From an uncultured Roseicyclus sp. (GTDB lineage Bacteria > Pseudomonadota > Alphaproteobacteria > Rhodobacterales > Rhodobacteraceae), in assembly GCA_947500415.1 (NCBI GenBank), contig CANMRT010000001.1, forward strand, positions 894,982-958,981: DNA of 64,000 bases. Direction: 5' to 3'. The notes beneath the pieces were generated by a model. It did no database searches and was not told the DNA's origin. It saw only the letters and a list, made by a program, of their open reading frames with translations. A program made the translations under genes and the position numbers. Shown one piece after another: positions 8,500-17,316 of this stretch; position 1 is the stretch's first letter; the number at the start of each line of letters is the position of its first letter.

Positions 8500-8772
8500 A
8501 TGAAAAAGTTTGTTGCACCCGTGCTGCTGATCGCAGCTGTTGCAGTCAGCGCCTGTCAGCCGCTTTCGCCGCAGGACCGCTCGAACCTTGGCCTTCTGGG
8601 CGGCGCCGGTGCCGGCCTGCTTCTGGCCGACGCCTTCAACGCCAACCCGCAGTGGACGATCCTGGCCACCGTCGCCGGTGCAGCCGTAGGTACGCAGGTT
8701 GCACGCAACACGCAGACCGGTCAGTGCGCCTATTCCAACGGTGACGGAACCTACCGCGTCGGCCCTTGCTGA
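8500..8772 (+). CDS. Small glycine-zipper lipoprotein
   Basis: A 90-residue protein with a lipoprotein signal peptide (MKKFVAPVLLIAAVAVSAC; lipobox VSAC). After the acylated cysteine comes a glycine-zipper-like stretch (LGLLGGAGAGLLLADAF and a second, VAGAAVGTQVA), and it ends in two more cysteines (GQCAYSN and GPC). I chose the ATG at 8500 because it follows AAAGGAAG and begins the signal peptide. It is likely anchored in the envelope. Related small lipoproteins are common in Rhodobacteraceae; the role is unknown. It converges on cobS with only 3 bases between stops. Confidence 0.78.
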   Translation: MKKFVAPVLLIAAVAVSACQPLSPQDRSNLGLLGGAGAGLLLADAFNANPQWTILATVAGAAVGTQVARNTQTGQCAYSNGDGTYRVGPC

Positions 8773-8775
8773 TCC

Positions 8776-9534
8776 TCAGTTGAGAAGGGTGGCCAACACC
8801 AGCAAGGCGGCAATTTCGCCGATGACTTGCGCGGCCCCCAACACATCCCCCGTTTGCCCGCCGATCTTCGCGCGGGCAAGCGACCCCACCGCAGCGCTTG
8901 AGGCTGCGACGGCCAATGCGGCCAGAATTGCGGGCGCGAGGCCTGCGTAAATTGCCCCCCCGACCAGTGCCAGACCAACAGCCAGTGCGGCGGACCAAAT
9001 GGGTGGCCGGCCGACGTGGCGTGCCAGCCCATTGTCGCGGGCGAACGGCATCCAAGCCATCAGCATGGACATGGCCGCACGGCTGAGCATTGCGGCTGCA
9101 ATCAAGGCCAGAGGTGCGAATGTTAGAAGGCTGGCGAAAAGCGCCCACCGCAGGCCAATCGCAAAAATCATCGCAAGCACGCCGTAACTGCCGACGCGGC
9201 TGTCTTTGAGAATCTCCAGCCGTCGCGCGCGGTCATATCCGCCCCAGAAGCCATCGGCGCAATCGGCCAAGCCGTCCTCGTGGAGGCCACCTGTCAGGAC
9301 AACGCCGGGTGCCAGAGCCAGCCCTGCTGCTGCCCAGATTGGAACGCCGAGCGCCAGCAAAACAACGCCCAAACCCACCTGAAAGGCTGCAATCGCGGCT
9401 CCGACCAATGGCCAGGCCCAGGCGGAGGCCGCCGCGCGTGCGCCATCGCCACCGGGCAGGGGGATGCGCGACAAAAGGTGGAAGGCGCGGATCACATCGC
9501 GGGGTTGCGGAGGGAGCGCGTCGGTATCAGACAT
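8776..9534 (-). CDS. cobS: CobS, adenosylcobinamide-GDP ribazoletransferase
   Basis: A 252-residue integral membrane enzyme that joins adenosylcobinamide-GDP with alpha-ribazole (phosphate) in the last steps of cobalamin synthesis. Visible are [12 protein letters not shown] near the N-terminus and the conserved acidic motif [28 protein letters not shown]-type region (seen in part as [15 protein letters not shown] and RVGSYG). Several membrane helices follow. I chose ATG at 9534 ([18 protein letters not shown]); the longer frame adds residues foreign to the family. It is divergent from cobT, 82 bases apart. That gap is too short for a full cobalamin riboswitch and I see none. Confidence 0.94.
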   Translation of the reverse strand: MSDTDALPPQPRDVIRAFHLLSRIPLPGGDGARAAASAWAWPLVGAAIAAFQVGLGVVLLALGVPIWAAAGLALAPGVVLTGGLHEDGLADCADGFWGGYDRARRLEILKDSRVGSYGVLAMIFAIGLRWALFASLLTFAPLALIAAAMLSRAAMSMLMAWMPFARDNGLARHVGRPPIWSAALAVGLALVGGAIYAGLAPAILAALAVAASSAAVGSLARAKIGGQTGDVLGAAQVIGEIAALLVLATLLN

Positions 9535-9616
9535 CACGTTGGCCTTTCTGCCGCATTCAAGCGGCCTAAGCCCCGCTAAACACGATTTCAAACAGGTTAC
9601 GCAAGGGATCCCAGAT

Positions 9617-10630
9617 ATGAGCGCACCGCAAAGCCTTTCCGACATCCGCGCCAGATTGGAAGGGGCGACGTCGCCGGATACTTCCGCGCGGGAGGCCGCT
9701 GAGGCCCGCAATTCGGTGCTGACCAAGCCACCCGGCGCACTGGGGCGGTTGGAAGAGGTTGCGATCTGGTACGCCGCGTGGCGCGGCGATGCGCGGCCAC
9801 GGATAGAAGCGCCGCAAGTGCTTGTATTTGCTGGAAATCATGGCGTTGCCGCGCGTGGCGTTTCGGCCTTTCCGCCGGAAGTGACCGTTCAGATGGTCGC
9901 GAATTTTGAGGCCGGCGGGGCCGCGATCAACCAATTGTCGGATCTTGCGGGCGCGAAAATGTCGGTCCACGCGATTGATCTGAACAACCCGACGGCGGAT
10001 TTCACGCAGGGGCCTGCGATGAATATGCCTGAGTTTATCGAAGCGTTTTCAACGGGTTGGAATGCAGTTGATCCAAGCGCTGATCTGCTGGTTGTGGGGG
10101 AAATGGGGATCGGCAACACGACCTCTGCCGCCGCAATTGCCCATGCGCTCTATGGTGGGGATGCTGCTGATTGGACTGGGCGTGGCACGGGTGTGGATGC
10201 GCAAGGCGTGGCCTTGAAAGCGCAGGTGGTGGCCGACGGTTTGGCCGCCAACCCGAGCGCCAAGGAAGACCCGCTGGAGGCCCTGCGCTGTCTGGGCGGG
10301 CGCGAGATCGCAGCGATGGCTGGGGCCATGGCGCGGGCGCGGATTGAAGCTATCCCACTGATTTTGGACGGCTTTATCTGTACGGCGGCGGCTGCGGTGC
10401 TGGATCGCACAGCGGATGGCGCACTCGATCATGCGATTGCGGGCCATGCTTCAGCCGAGCAGGCGCATATCCGGATGCTGGAGCATTTGCGAAAGGTGCC
10501 GCTGCTGTCACTGGATTTGCGGCTTGGCGAAGGCTCAGGCGCGGCGCTGGCCATTCAGGTGCTGAAGGGCGCTTTGGCGTGCCATTCCGGGATGGCGAGC
10601 TTTGCTGAGGCGGGTGTTTCGGACGGATGA
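9617..10630 (+). CDS. cobT: CobT, nicotinate-nucleotide--dimethylbenzimidazole phosphoribosyltransferase
   Basis: A 337-residue enzyme that makes alpha-ribazole phosphate from nicotinate mononucleotide and 5,6-dimethylbenzimidazole, supplying the lower ligand used by CobS. Characteristic segments are [46 protein letters not shown] (phosphoribosyl binding) and [12 protein letters not shown] near the end with the catalytic glutamate region. The ATG at 9617 is used because homologues begin close to [12 protein letters not shown]. It is divergent from cobS, as in related Rhodobacteraceae, so the two probably share a regulatory gap. Confidence 0.95.
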   Translation: MSAPQSLSDIRARLEGATSPDTSAREAAEARNSVLTKPPGALGRLEEVAIWYAAWRGDARPRIEAPQVLVFAGNHGVAARGVSAFPPEVTVQMVANFEAGGAAINQLSDLAGAKMSVHAIDLNNPTADFTQGPAMNMPEFIEAFSTGWNAVDPSADLLVVGEMGIGNTTSAAAIAHALYGGDAADWTGRGTGVDAQGVALKAQVVADGLAANPSAKEDPLEALRCLGGREIAAMAGAMARARIEAIPLILDGFICTAAAAVLDRTADGALDHAIAGHASAEQAHIRMLEHLRKVPLLSLDLRLGEGSGAALAIQVLKGALACHSGMASFAEAGVSDG

Positions 10631-10646
10631 AACGGGATCCAAAGTC

Positions 10647-10712
10647 CGTTCACTTGGACGCATATCCGTTCATCTGAACAGAGTTTTTGCGAAAAACGCG
10701 TTCAAGTGAACG
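10647..10712. repeat. Three palindromic 12-mers in the gap between converging genes
   Basis: GTTCACTTGGAC (10648), GTTCATCTGAAC (10668) and GTTCAAGTGAAC (10700) are copies of a GTTCA-NN-TGAAC palindrome, starting 20 and 32 bases apart. The outer two, with flanks, also form a 15-base inverted repeat with one mismatch. A GTTTTT/AAAAAC hairpin lies between copies two and three. The element sits after the cobT stop and before the antiporter stop. Confidence 0.55.
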
Positions 10713-10722
10713 CATCTCGCCT

Positions 10723-12681
10723 CTACCGCGATGACCCGCCGGGGCGGCGCGGCGAACGGTCGAGGCCCGACAGTGCACTGACGTCCCCGCGCGAGCGGGC
10801 AGTCGGATCGGCCCCTCCTTCGCCCATCTCGCTGAGCACCTGCGCCATTGCGCTTTCCAAGTTGTCCGTCATCTCGCGCGTCTTGCGCATGTACTCGGCG
10901 TTCTCGGTGACGGGCACGCCGGGTTTCCAGACGTCGGCCAATTCGCGCAGGTTGTGACGGTCGTGGCGGTAGAAGGCGATTTCGGTCTCGTGCGCCTCGT
11001 AATCGGAGAGCCCCATATCCTCCAACACGTAGCGCCCGGCGCGTAGGGCGCTGTCGAAGATTTCGCGGATGATGTGATCGGCCCCGGCCTCGTAAAGTTC
11101 ATAGACATGGAGTTGGTCATGGGCGCGGGCGACGACGGAGATGTCGGGGTTGTGGCGCTTGGCGTAGCGCACGAGTTGCACGGCGGAGGTTCGGCTATCG
11201 ACAGCTACAACCAGCACCTTGGCGGTGGCGATGCCGGCAGCTTTCAGAAGCTCCGGCCGGGTGGGGTCGCCAAAGAAGCTTTTCAGACCGAAACGGCGCA
11301 TCAGGCGGATGGTCTCAAGGTTCGAATCCAGTACCACTGTTTTGAAACCGGACGCGCGGACCATGCGGTTGACGACCTGGCCGAAGCGCCCGATGCCCGC
11401 GATGATGATGGGGGCTTCGTCGTCGATTTCGTCGTGGCCCGGAGCCTCTTCCCCGCCATCACCCATGCGGTCGCTGATCTTCTCGTAAAGGATGAAGCTG
11501 AGTGGGGTGAACAGCATCGACAGCGCCACGATCAGCAACAGGATTTCGGCGATCCGATCTGGAAAAACGGCCTGCTGCACGCCAAAGGCCACCAGCACGA
11601 AGCCGAATTCGCCCGCTTGCGCGAGGCTGAGGGTGAAGAGCCAACGATCCCGGCCTTTCAGGCGGCTGACCCGCGCGATGGCGTAAAGGATCAGACCCTT
11701 GAGCAGCATGACCGCAAGGGTCAGGGCAAGGATCATGAACGGCATACTGAAGAAAGTGCCAAAGTTGATGCCTGCGCCGACGGTGATGAAGAACAGGCCC
11801 AGAAGCAGGCCCTTGAAGGGTTCGATGTCGGCCTCAAGCTCATGCTTGAATTCGGAATTGGCCAGAACAACGCCCGCAAGGAAGGCGCCGAGTGCGGGGG
11901 AGAGGCCAACGAGGATCATCAGGACGGCGATGCCTACAACGATGACGAGGGCCGCCACGGTAAAGAGCTCGCGTAGGCGCGTGGCGTGGATCACGCGGAA
12001 GATGAGTGGTGAGAGATAGCGGCCTGCGAGGATCACGGCGACCACGGCACCGAGCGTCACAAGGGTCACGCCCCAAGCGGGCAGGCCTTCGACGAGCGAC
12101 ATCGAGCGATGCTCATCCTCAATCAACCGCTGGATTGAGCCGTCTTCGTTGAACCGTGCCGTTGCAGCCGTCGCCAGAAGGGGCAGGAAGGCGAGCGCCG
12201 GGATGACCGCGATGTCTTGTGTCAGCAGAACGGAAAACGCCCCGCGCCCACCGGGCGTTCGCATCAAGTCTTTCTCGTTCAATGTGGTCAACACGATCGC
12301 GGTTGAGCTGAGGGCCAAGGTAATGCCGATGGCGAGCGCGAGGGGCGTGGCAAGGCCCAAGAAGGCTGCGGCCCCGGCGAGGACGGCGATGGAAAGCGTG
12401 ATCTGGCTGCCGCCCAGACCAAGCAGGCGTTTGCGCATCTCCCACAGGGCTTTTGGGTCAAGCTCGAGCCCAATGAGGAAGAGCATCAGAACAACGCCGA
12501 ATTCTGCGTAGTGTTGCAGGTGCTCGGTTTCGGACCCACCGACAAGGCCAAGGACCGGCCCGATGGCAATGCCGGCCAGCAGGTATCCGAGCACGGAGCC
12601 CAGACCGAAGCGCACCGAAATTGGTACGGCAATCAGCATGGCGCCGAGGTAGATGGTGGCTTGGAGGAGGGTTTCTTCCAT
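10723..12681 (-). CDS. KefB-like CPA2 monovalent cation:proton antiporter with TrkA-N domain
   Basis: A membrane antiporter of about 650 residues. The N-terminal sodium/hydrogen exchanger domain (roughly residues 1-380, about 12 helices) includes VRFGLGSVLGYLLAGIAIGP and FLIGLELDP. It is followed by a TrkA-N nucleotide-binding domain that begins PIIIAGIGRFGQVVNRMV with the GxGxxG fold and VVLDSN. A disordered C-terminus ends in SPRRPGGSSR. I chose ATG at 12681 (MEETLLQATIYLGAML), as in relatives; ATG 12696 is possible. Cation specificity and glutathione control, as in E. coli KefB/C, are not shown. It is divergent from the sugar isomerase gene. Confidence 0.9.
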   Translation of the reverse strand: MEETLLQATIYLGAMLIAVPISVRFGLGSVLGYLLAGIAIGPVLGLVGGSETEHLQHYAEFGVVLMLFLIGLELDPKALWEMRKRLLGLGGSQITLSIAVLAGAAAFLGLATPLALAIGITLALSSTAIVLTTLNEKDLMRTPGGRGAFSVLLTQDIAVIPALAFLPLLATAATARFNEDGSIQRLIEDEHRSMSLVEGLPAWGVTLVTLGAVVAVILAGRYLSPLIFRVIHATRLRELFTVAALVIVVGIAVLMILVGLSPALGAFLAGVVLANSEFKHELEADIEPFKGLLLGLFFITVGAGINFGTFFSMPFMILALTLAVMLLKGLILYAIARVSRLKGRDRWLFTLSLAQAGEFGFVLVAFGVQQAVFPDRIAEILLLIVALSMLFTPLSFILYEKISDRMGDGGEEAPGHDEIDDEAPIIIAGIGRFGQVVNRMVRASGFKTVVLDSNLETIRLMRRFGLKSFFGDPTRPELLKAAGIATAKVLVVAVDSRTSAVQLVRYAKRHNPDISVVARAHDQLHVYELYEAGADHIIREIFDSALRAGRYVLEDMGLSDYEAHETEIAFYRHDRHNLRELADVWKPGVPVTENAEYMRKTREMTDNLESAMAQVLSEMGEGGADPTARSRGDVSALSGLDRSPRRPGGSSR

Positions 12682-12837
12682 CGTCGCGCTGCCCATTTTC
12701 CGTTTTGAAATCAGCCTAACCCGTGTCACGCCCTCACGCGAGGAAGGAATACAAAGGTTTCGGCGAGTTTCGGTCCGGCGGGGCCTTGTAAGGTTGCGGG
12801 CGGCAGGGGCAAAAGGGATGCGAAGAAGGAGACAGCG

Positions 12838-13524
12838 ATGAAACGATCCGAGATCAACGAGATCATGGCCGAGGCCGACGCATTCATGCGGTCGTTCGGG
12901 TTTGTCATGCCGCCCTTTGCCTATTGGACGCCCGGTCAGTTCGTGAACCGCAAAGACAGCGCGCGCGCGGTGATCGATGGCCGCATGGGGTGGGATATTA
13001 CCGACTATGGGCAGGGCAAGTTCGATGAATTGGGGCTGTTTCTGTTCACGCTGCGCAATGGTCGGTTGAGCGATCTGCAGAAGGGCGGCGGCATGTGTTA
13101 TGCCGAGAAGTTATTGATTTCCAAGCCAGATCAGATCAGCCCGATGCACCGGCACTACTTGAAGGCTGAGGACATCATCAACCGAGGCGGGGCGACGCTG
13201 GCGATTGAGCTGTTTGGCTCGGCCGAAGATGGGTCGTGTGATGAGAATGCCGGTGGCGTGGTGATGTGTGACGGGATCGAGCGGGCATTTGGGCCGGGCG
13301 AGGTCCTGCGGTTTGCGCCGGGCGAGAGCGTGACATTGATGCCGGGCGATTGGCACGCGTTCTGGGGCGAGGGCGGTGACGTGTTGATTGGCGAAGTCTC
13401 AACGGTGAATGACGACGAGACCGACAATTGGTTTCGCGAGCCCCTGGGGCGGTTTGCGGAGATCGAGGAAGACGTCGACCCGACGCACCTGCTGGTGTCG
13501 GATTATGGGACGTGGCTGGCCTAA
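12838..13524 (+). CDS. Cupin-fold D-lyxose/D-mannose ketol-isomerase
   Basis: A 228-residue protein of the D-lyxose isomerase family, which interconverts D-lyxose with D-xylulose and often D-mannose with D-fructose. The opening MKRSEINEIMAEADAFM matches the family. Metal-binding cupin residues are in SPMHRHYLKAEDIINRGG, with the downstream acidic ligand and histidine in MPGDWHAFWGEG. The ATG follows AAGGAG at good spacing. It stands alone between the antiporter (divergent) and purD (convergent), so its physiological sugar cannot be inferred from neighbours. Confidence 0.85.
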   Translation: MKRSEINEIMAEADAFMRSFGFVMPPFAYWTPGQFVNRKDSARAVIDGRMGWDITDYGQGKFDELGLFLFTLRNGRLSDLQKGGGMCYAEKLLISKPDQISPMHRHYLKAEDIINRGGATLAIELFGSAEDGSCDENAGGVVMCDGIERAFGPGEVLRFAPGESVTLMPGDWHAFWGEGGDVLIGEVSTVNDDETDNWFREPLGRFAEIEEDVDPTHLLVSDYGTWLA

Positions 13525-13548
13525 CTTAAGCGCGGTAGCGCGCTTAAG
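13525..13548. terminator. Perfect hairpin between converging genes
   Basis: CTTAAGCGCG pairs fully with CGCGCTTAAG around a GTAG loop. It starts directly after the isomerase stop and covers the purD stop. There is no T-run, so it would act as a bidirectional 3'-end structure or a weak terminator. Confidence 0.65.
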
Positions 13549-14809
13549 TCAGCGCGCGCCATCCGATGTCTTTGCGATAGAAGCCTTCGGGCCAGTCGAT
13601 CTGGTCGGCCATGGCGTAGGCCTTATCGCGAGCCTCTTGCAGGGTCGCACCACGCGCCGTGACGTTGAGGACGCGGCCCCCGCTGGCTGTGATTGCGCCG
13701 TCTTTGGAGGTGGTGCCTGCGTGGAAGACCATCTGAAATGAGGACTCGGGGAGCGCATCCAGGCCTTTGATGGCGCTGCCTTTTTCGTATGATCCGGGGT
13801 AGCCGTTGGCCGCCATCACAACGGTCATCGCGTGGTCGTCGGCCCAATTGACCTGCGCCTCAGCGAGGCGGCCTTCGGCGCAGGCGAGCATCAGGTCGAG
13901 GGCCTGGCCACCAAGGCGCATCATCAGGACCTGACATTCGGGATCGCCGAAACGGACGTTGTATTCGACAAGGCGGGGCTGGCCGTCTTTGATCATCAGC
14001 CCGGCATAAAGGACGCCGGTGTAGGGCGTGCCGCGCTTGGCCATCTCGGCGATGGTGGGGCGGATGATCTCAGTAAGGGCTTTCTCTTGCAGGGCGTTGG
14101 TGAGGACGGGGGCGGGGGAATAGGCGCCCATGCCGCCGGTGTTGGGCCCTTCGTCACCGTCGAAGGCGCGCTTGTGGTCTTGGGCGGTGCCAATGGACAG
14201 GACGTTTTCACCGTCGGAGAGGATGAAGAAGGAGGCTTCTTCGCCGTCCATGAACTCCTCGATCACCACTTCCGCGCCTGCCGCGCCGAAGCTGCCGCCG
14301 AACATGTCGTCGATGGCGACCAGCGCCTCGGCCTCATCCATTGCGACGACCACGCCTTTTCCTGCTGCGAGGCCATCGGCCTTTACGACGATGGGCGCAC
14401 CTTGTTGTCGGATGTAATCTTTGGCGGGGGCGGCTTCGGTGAAGCGCGCCCAGGCGGCAGTGGGCGCGCCCGAGGCATCACAGATTTGCTTGGTGAAGGT
14501 CTTGGAGGCTTCAAGCTCTGCCGCTGCTTGGGTTGGGCCGAACACCAGAAACCCGGCATCTGTCAACATATCCACAACGCCAGCCGCCAGCGGAGCTTCG
14601 GGGCCTACGATGATGAAATCAATGGATTCCTCGGAACAGAACTCGCAAACCGTAGCGGGGTTATCCACATCCAGGCTTGCACAATCCGCGATCTGCGCGA
14701 TCCCGGCGTTGCCCGGGGCCACGATCAGACGGTCACATTTGGGGTTCTGCAACACTGCCCAGGCCAACGCATGTTCGCGGCCACCGGAGCCGAGGATAAG
14801 GATGTTCAC
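13544..14809 (-). CDS. purD: PurD, phosphoribosylamine--glycine ligase
   Basis: A 421-residue ATP-grasp ligase that makes glycinamide ribonucleotide in de novo purine synthesis. It begins NILILGSGGREHALAWAV and shows FGPTQAAAELEASKTFTK, VVKADGLAAGKGVVVA (ATP-grasp), GPNTGGMGAYSPAP and VEYNVRFGDPECQ, the metal-binding end. The start is the GTG at 14809, preceded by AGGGGGA; the frame upstream of it adds cysteine-rich unrelated residues. Length matches the family. It is divergent from the glycine-rich-domain gene. Confidence 0.96.
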   Translation of the reverse strand: MNILILGSGGREHALAWAVLQNPKCDRLIVAPGNAGIAQIADCASLDVDNPATVCEFCSEESIDFIIVGPEAPLAAGVVDMLTDAGFLVFGPTQAAAELEASKTFTKQICDASGAPTAAWARFTEAAPAKDYIRQQGAPIVVKADGLAAGKGVVVAMDEAEALVAIDDMFGGSFGAAGAEVVIEEFMDGEEASFFILSDGENVLSIGTAQDHKRAFDGDEGPNTGGMGAYSPAPVLTNALQEKALTEIIRPTIAEMAKRGTPYTGVLYAGLMIKDGQPRLVEYNVRFGDPECQVLMMRLGGQALDLMLACAEGRLAEAQVNWADDHAMTVVMAANGYPGSYEKGSAIKGLDALPESSFQMVFHAGTTSKDGAITASGGRVLNVTARGATLQEARDKAYAMADQIDWPEGFYRKDIGWRALT

Positions 14810-14868
14810 GTCTTGGTCCCCCTGATATGCTGCGCGCAGGCATAACGAGCAGAACAGGGGCGCACAAC

Positions 14869-15699
14869 ATGCGAAACCCGGACTTATGGGCGCGATTGAG
14901 GGCGTTTGAATTCGATAAGGGCACCGGTTCAGCACCGTTCTCGGTCAAGCTGGCACGGGCAGAGGGGTGGAGCACGGACTTCACCAAACAGGTGATCGAG
15001 GAATACCGGCGGTTTTTGTATCTGACCCAGGTCAGCGACAGGCAGGTCACGCCGAGCCAGATTGTCGATGCGGCCTGGCACATGCACCTGACCTTCACGC
15101 GGGATTATTGGGAGGACCTTTGCCCGAATGTGATCGGCAAGGCGGTCCATCATCAGCCCTGCGCGGGTGAGGAAGAGATGCCGCGGTATCGAGACCAGTT
15201 CGCGGCGACCAAGTCGCTTTATGAAGCTGAGTTCGGGGGCGAGCCCCCGGTAGAGATTTGGGGGCGGGGCAAGGCGGGCCCGGTGCGGCGGTTTGCGACG
15301 GAGGAGGCGGGGTCGATCACGACGTCGCCCGTCTTCATTGCCTTCCTGCCGTTCGCGATCTGCCTGGTGCTGACCATCGTGGACTACAGCCACCTGATCG
15401 CCGCGATGACTGTGTTCACCGGGATCATGTTCTTTGTGGTCCTGCTGAGCCCGAGACGCAGACGCAGTCGCGGGAAGAGGGACCGTCGGGGGGACGATGA
15501 TGTTTGGCTTGATGACGGCTCGGGCGATAGCGGATCGCGCAGTGGTCGTCCGGGCGATAGTGGAGGTCGCGGTAGCAAGCATAGCCGGGATGATGACAGT
15601 AAGCCCGCCAGCGGCGGTATTTTCGGGTTCTTTGGCGGCGACAATGACAGTGACGGCGGCGACAGCGGCGGCGGTTGCGGTGGCTGTGGAGGCGACTGA
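14869..15699 (+). CDS. Glycine-rich-domain-like (DUF1399-related) membrane protein
   Basis: A 276-residue protein. The N-terminal part carries the WHxHL motif of glycine-rich domain proteins (VDAAWHMHLTFTRDYWEDLC, then GKAVHHQPC). The middle has two membrane segments (SPVFIAFLPFAICLVLTIV and LIAAMTVFTGIMFFVVLL). The tail is rich in Arg, then Ser/Gly/Asp, and ends in GGGCGGCGGD. I chose ATG 14869; ATG 14827 is possible. The stop touches the GTG start of xseA, so the two may be co-transcribed. Function is unknown; the Cys/His residues suggest metal binding. Confidence 0.72.
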   Translation: MRNPDLWARLRAFEFDKGTGSAPFSVKLARAEGWSTDFTKQVIEEYRRFLYLTQVSDRQVTPSQIVDAAWHMHLTFTRDYWEDLCPNVIGKAVHHQPCAGEEEMPRYRDQFAATKSLYEAEFGGEPPVEIWGRGKAGPVRRFATEEAGSITTSPVFIAFLPFAICLVLTIVDYSHLIAAMTVFTGIMFFVVLLSPRRRRSRGKRDRRGDDDVWLDDGSGDSGSRSGRPGDSGGRGSKHSRDDDSKPASGGIFGFFGGDNDSDGGDSGGGCGGCGGD

Positions 15700-17277
15700 G
15701 TGGATGATCTGATCGACGACGAGGGCGAGGGCCCCGGCGGCAACGCACCGGAGTTCACGGTTTCCGAAATCTCCGGTGCTGTGAAACGCACCGTTGAGGG
15801 CGCGTTTTCCCATGTGCGCGTGCGCGGCGAAGTCGGGCGGCTGTCGCGGCCCCGGTCAGGGCACATCTACCTGGATCTGAAGGACGAGCGCAGCGTTTTG
15901 GCGAGCGTCGTGTGGAAAGGCGTCTCGGCGCGGCTGACGCACCAGCCCGAGGAGGGGATGGAGGTTATTGCCACCGGAAGGCTCACGACCTTCCCTGGGC
16001 AGTCGAAATATCAGCTGGTGATCGACGATATCCGCCCGGCGGGTGCGGGCGCGCTCATGGCGATGCTGGAAAAGCGGAAGAAGGCGCTGGCAGCGGAAGG
16101 GCTGTTCGACGACGCGCGCAAGCAGCGGTTGCCGTTTTTGCCCGAAGTGATCGGTGTCGTGACTTCGCCTTCCGGTGCGGTGATCCGAGATATTTTGCAC
16201 CGGTTGCGGGACAGGTTTCCGCGCAAGGTGCTGATCTGGCCAGTTGCCGTTCAAGGTGAGCGTTGCGCGCCCGAGGTGGCTCGCGCGATCCGGGGGTTCA
16301 ATGCGATGACGCCGGGTGGCGCGCTGCCCCGGCCTGACCTGCTGATCGTGGCGCGGGGTGGTGGCTCCCTTGAGGATTTGTGGGGCTTCAATGAGGAAGC
16401 GGTGGTGCGGGCGACAGCGGAAAGTGCCATTCCCCTGATCTCAGCCGTGGGGCACGAGACTGACACGACCCTGATCGACTACGCTAGCGATTACCGCGCG
16501 CCGACGCCCACGGGGGCCGCGGAAAAGGCGGTTCCAGTGCGGATGGACCTGCTGAATTGGCTGCGACAGCAGGAAGGTATCCTGACCCGTGCGATGACGG
16601 GCGGATTGAGTGCGCGCGGGCAGCGGGTGCGCGACGTTGGGCGGGCCTTGCCGCGCCCGGATGCATTGTTGGAGCCTGCCCGGCAGCGGTTGGATCTGGC
16701 GGCCTTGCGGCTGGCCCCGGCCCTGAAAGGCCGCACGCAGGAAGCGCGCGCGCGGCTGGATCGTTTGGCTGCACGGCTTGATCCAGCGTTGGAGCGGGCG
16801 GTGGCTTCCAAACGGTTGGAGCTTGGGCGGGCGGCTGGACGGCTTTCGCCTGCACGCCTGGAGGCTTTGGTGCGCGAAGGCCGGCGGGCCTTAGCGCGTT
16901 GGCAGATGAACCCGCAAAGACTGTCTGCGAGGACATCGCAGATGGAGGAGCGGTTGAGCGCTGCACGGCATAGGTTTGGGCAGGTGGCCGAGGCTTCGGT
17001 TTTGCGGCGGCGTGAGCGGTTGGATGGGCTGGAACGGTTGCGCGTGACATTGGGCTACACGCAGACCTTGGCGCGGGGCTACGCGGTGATCCGGTCGGGC
17101 GAAGCGGTGTTGACAGAACGCGCACAGGCGGAGAGCCATGCGGCGTTGGAGATCGAGTTCGCCGATGGGCGGCTGGGGGTTACGCCGACGGGGGCGACCC
17201 CGAAACCTGCGGCGAAAGCGGCGGCGAAGAAGCCTGCGAAAAAGCCGCCAGAAGGCGGGCAAGGCAGCCTCTTTTGA
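15700..17277 (+). CDS. xseA: XseA, exodeoxyribonuclease VII large subunit
   Basis: A 525-residue nuclease subunit that, with XseB, degrades single-stranded DNA to oligonucleotides. The N-terminal OB-fold is FTVSEISGAVKRTVEGAFSHVRV-like (in part VRGEVGRLSRPRSGHIYLDL). The catalytic domain shows IGVVTSPSGAVIRDI, IVARGGGSLEDLWGFNEE and SAVGHETDTTLIDYASD. A long helical region and a Lys/Ala-rich tail end in GGQGSLF. The start GTG directly follows the stop of the upstream gene; no better start lies nearby. xseB is not in this window. Confidence 0.95.
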   Translation: MDDLIDDEGEGPGGNAPEFTVSEISGAVKRTVEGAFSHVRVRGEVGRLSRPRSGHIYLDLKDERSVLASVVWKGVSARLTHQPEEGMEVIATGRLTTFPGQSKYQLVIDDIRPAGAGALMAMLEKRKKALAAEGLFDDARKQRLPFLPEVIGVVTSPSGAVIRDILHRLRDRFPRKVLIWPVAVQGERCAPEVARAIRGFNAMTPGGALPRPDLLIVARGGGSLEDLWGFNEEAVVRATAESAIPLISAVGHETDTTLIDYASDYRAPTPTGAAEKAVPVRMDLLNWLRQQEGILTRAMTGGLSARGQRVRDVGRALPRPDALLEPARQRLDLAALRLAPALKGRTQEARARLDRLAARLDPALERAVASKRLELGRAAGRLSPARLEALVREGRRALARWQMNPQRLSARTSQMEERLSAARHRFGQVAEASVLRRRERLDGLERLRVTLGYTQTLARGYAVIRSGEAVLTERAQAESHAALEIEFADGRLGVTPTGATPKPAAKAAAKKPAKKPPEGGQGSLF

Positions 17278-17316
17278 CGATTTGACAGGTTGGATGCGAT
17301 CCGTCAGACCGAAATC

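Noticed and set aside
9535-9616. Possible cobalamin riboswitch between cobS and cobT
   Set aside because: The gap is only 82 bases, too short for the full structure, and no conserved B12-box was seen.
11316-11345. GGTTCGAATCC, resembling a tRNA T-arm
   Set aside because: It lies inside the antiporter gene and encodes the conserved LDSNLE segment on the minus strand. No acceptor stem or anticodon arm fits around it.
15497-15712. Repeat-like Ser/Gly/Asp coding tract, considered as a CRISPR or tandem array
   Set aside because: The repeats are irregular codon-level low complexity within one gene, without spacers of constant length.
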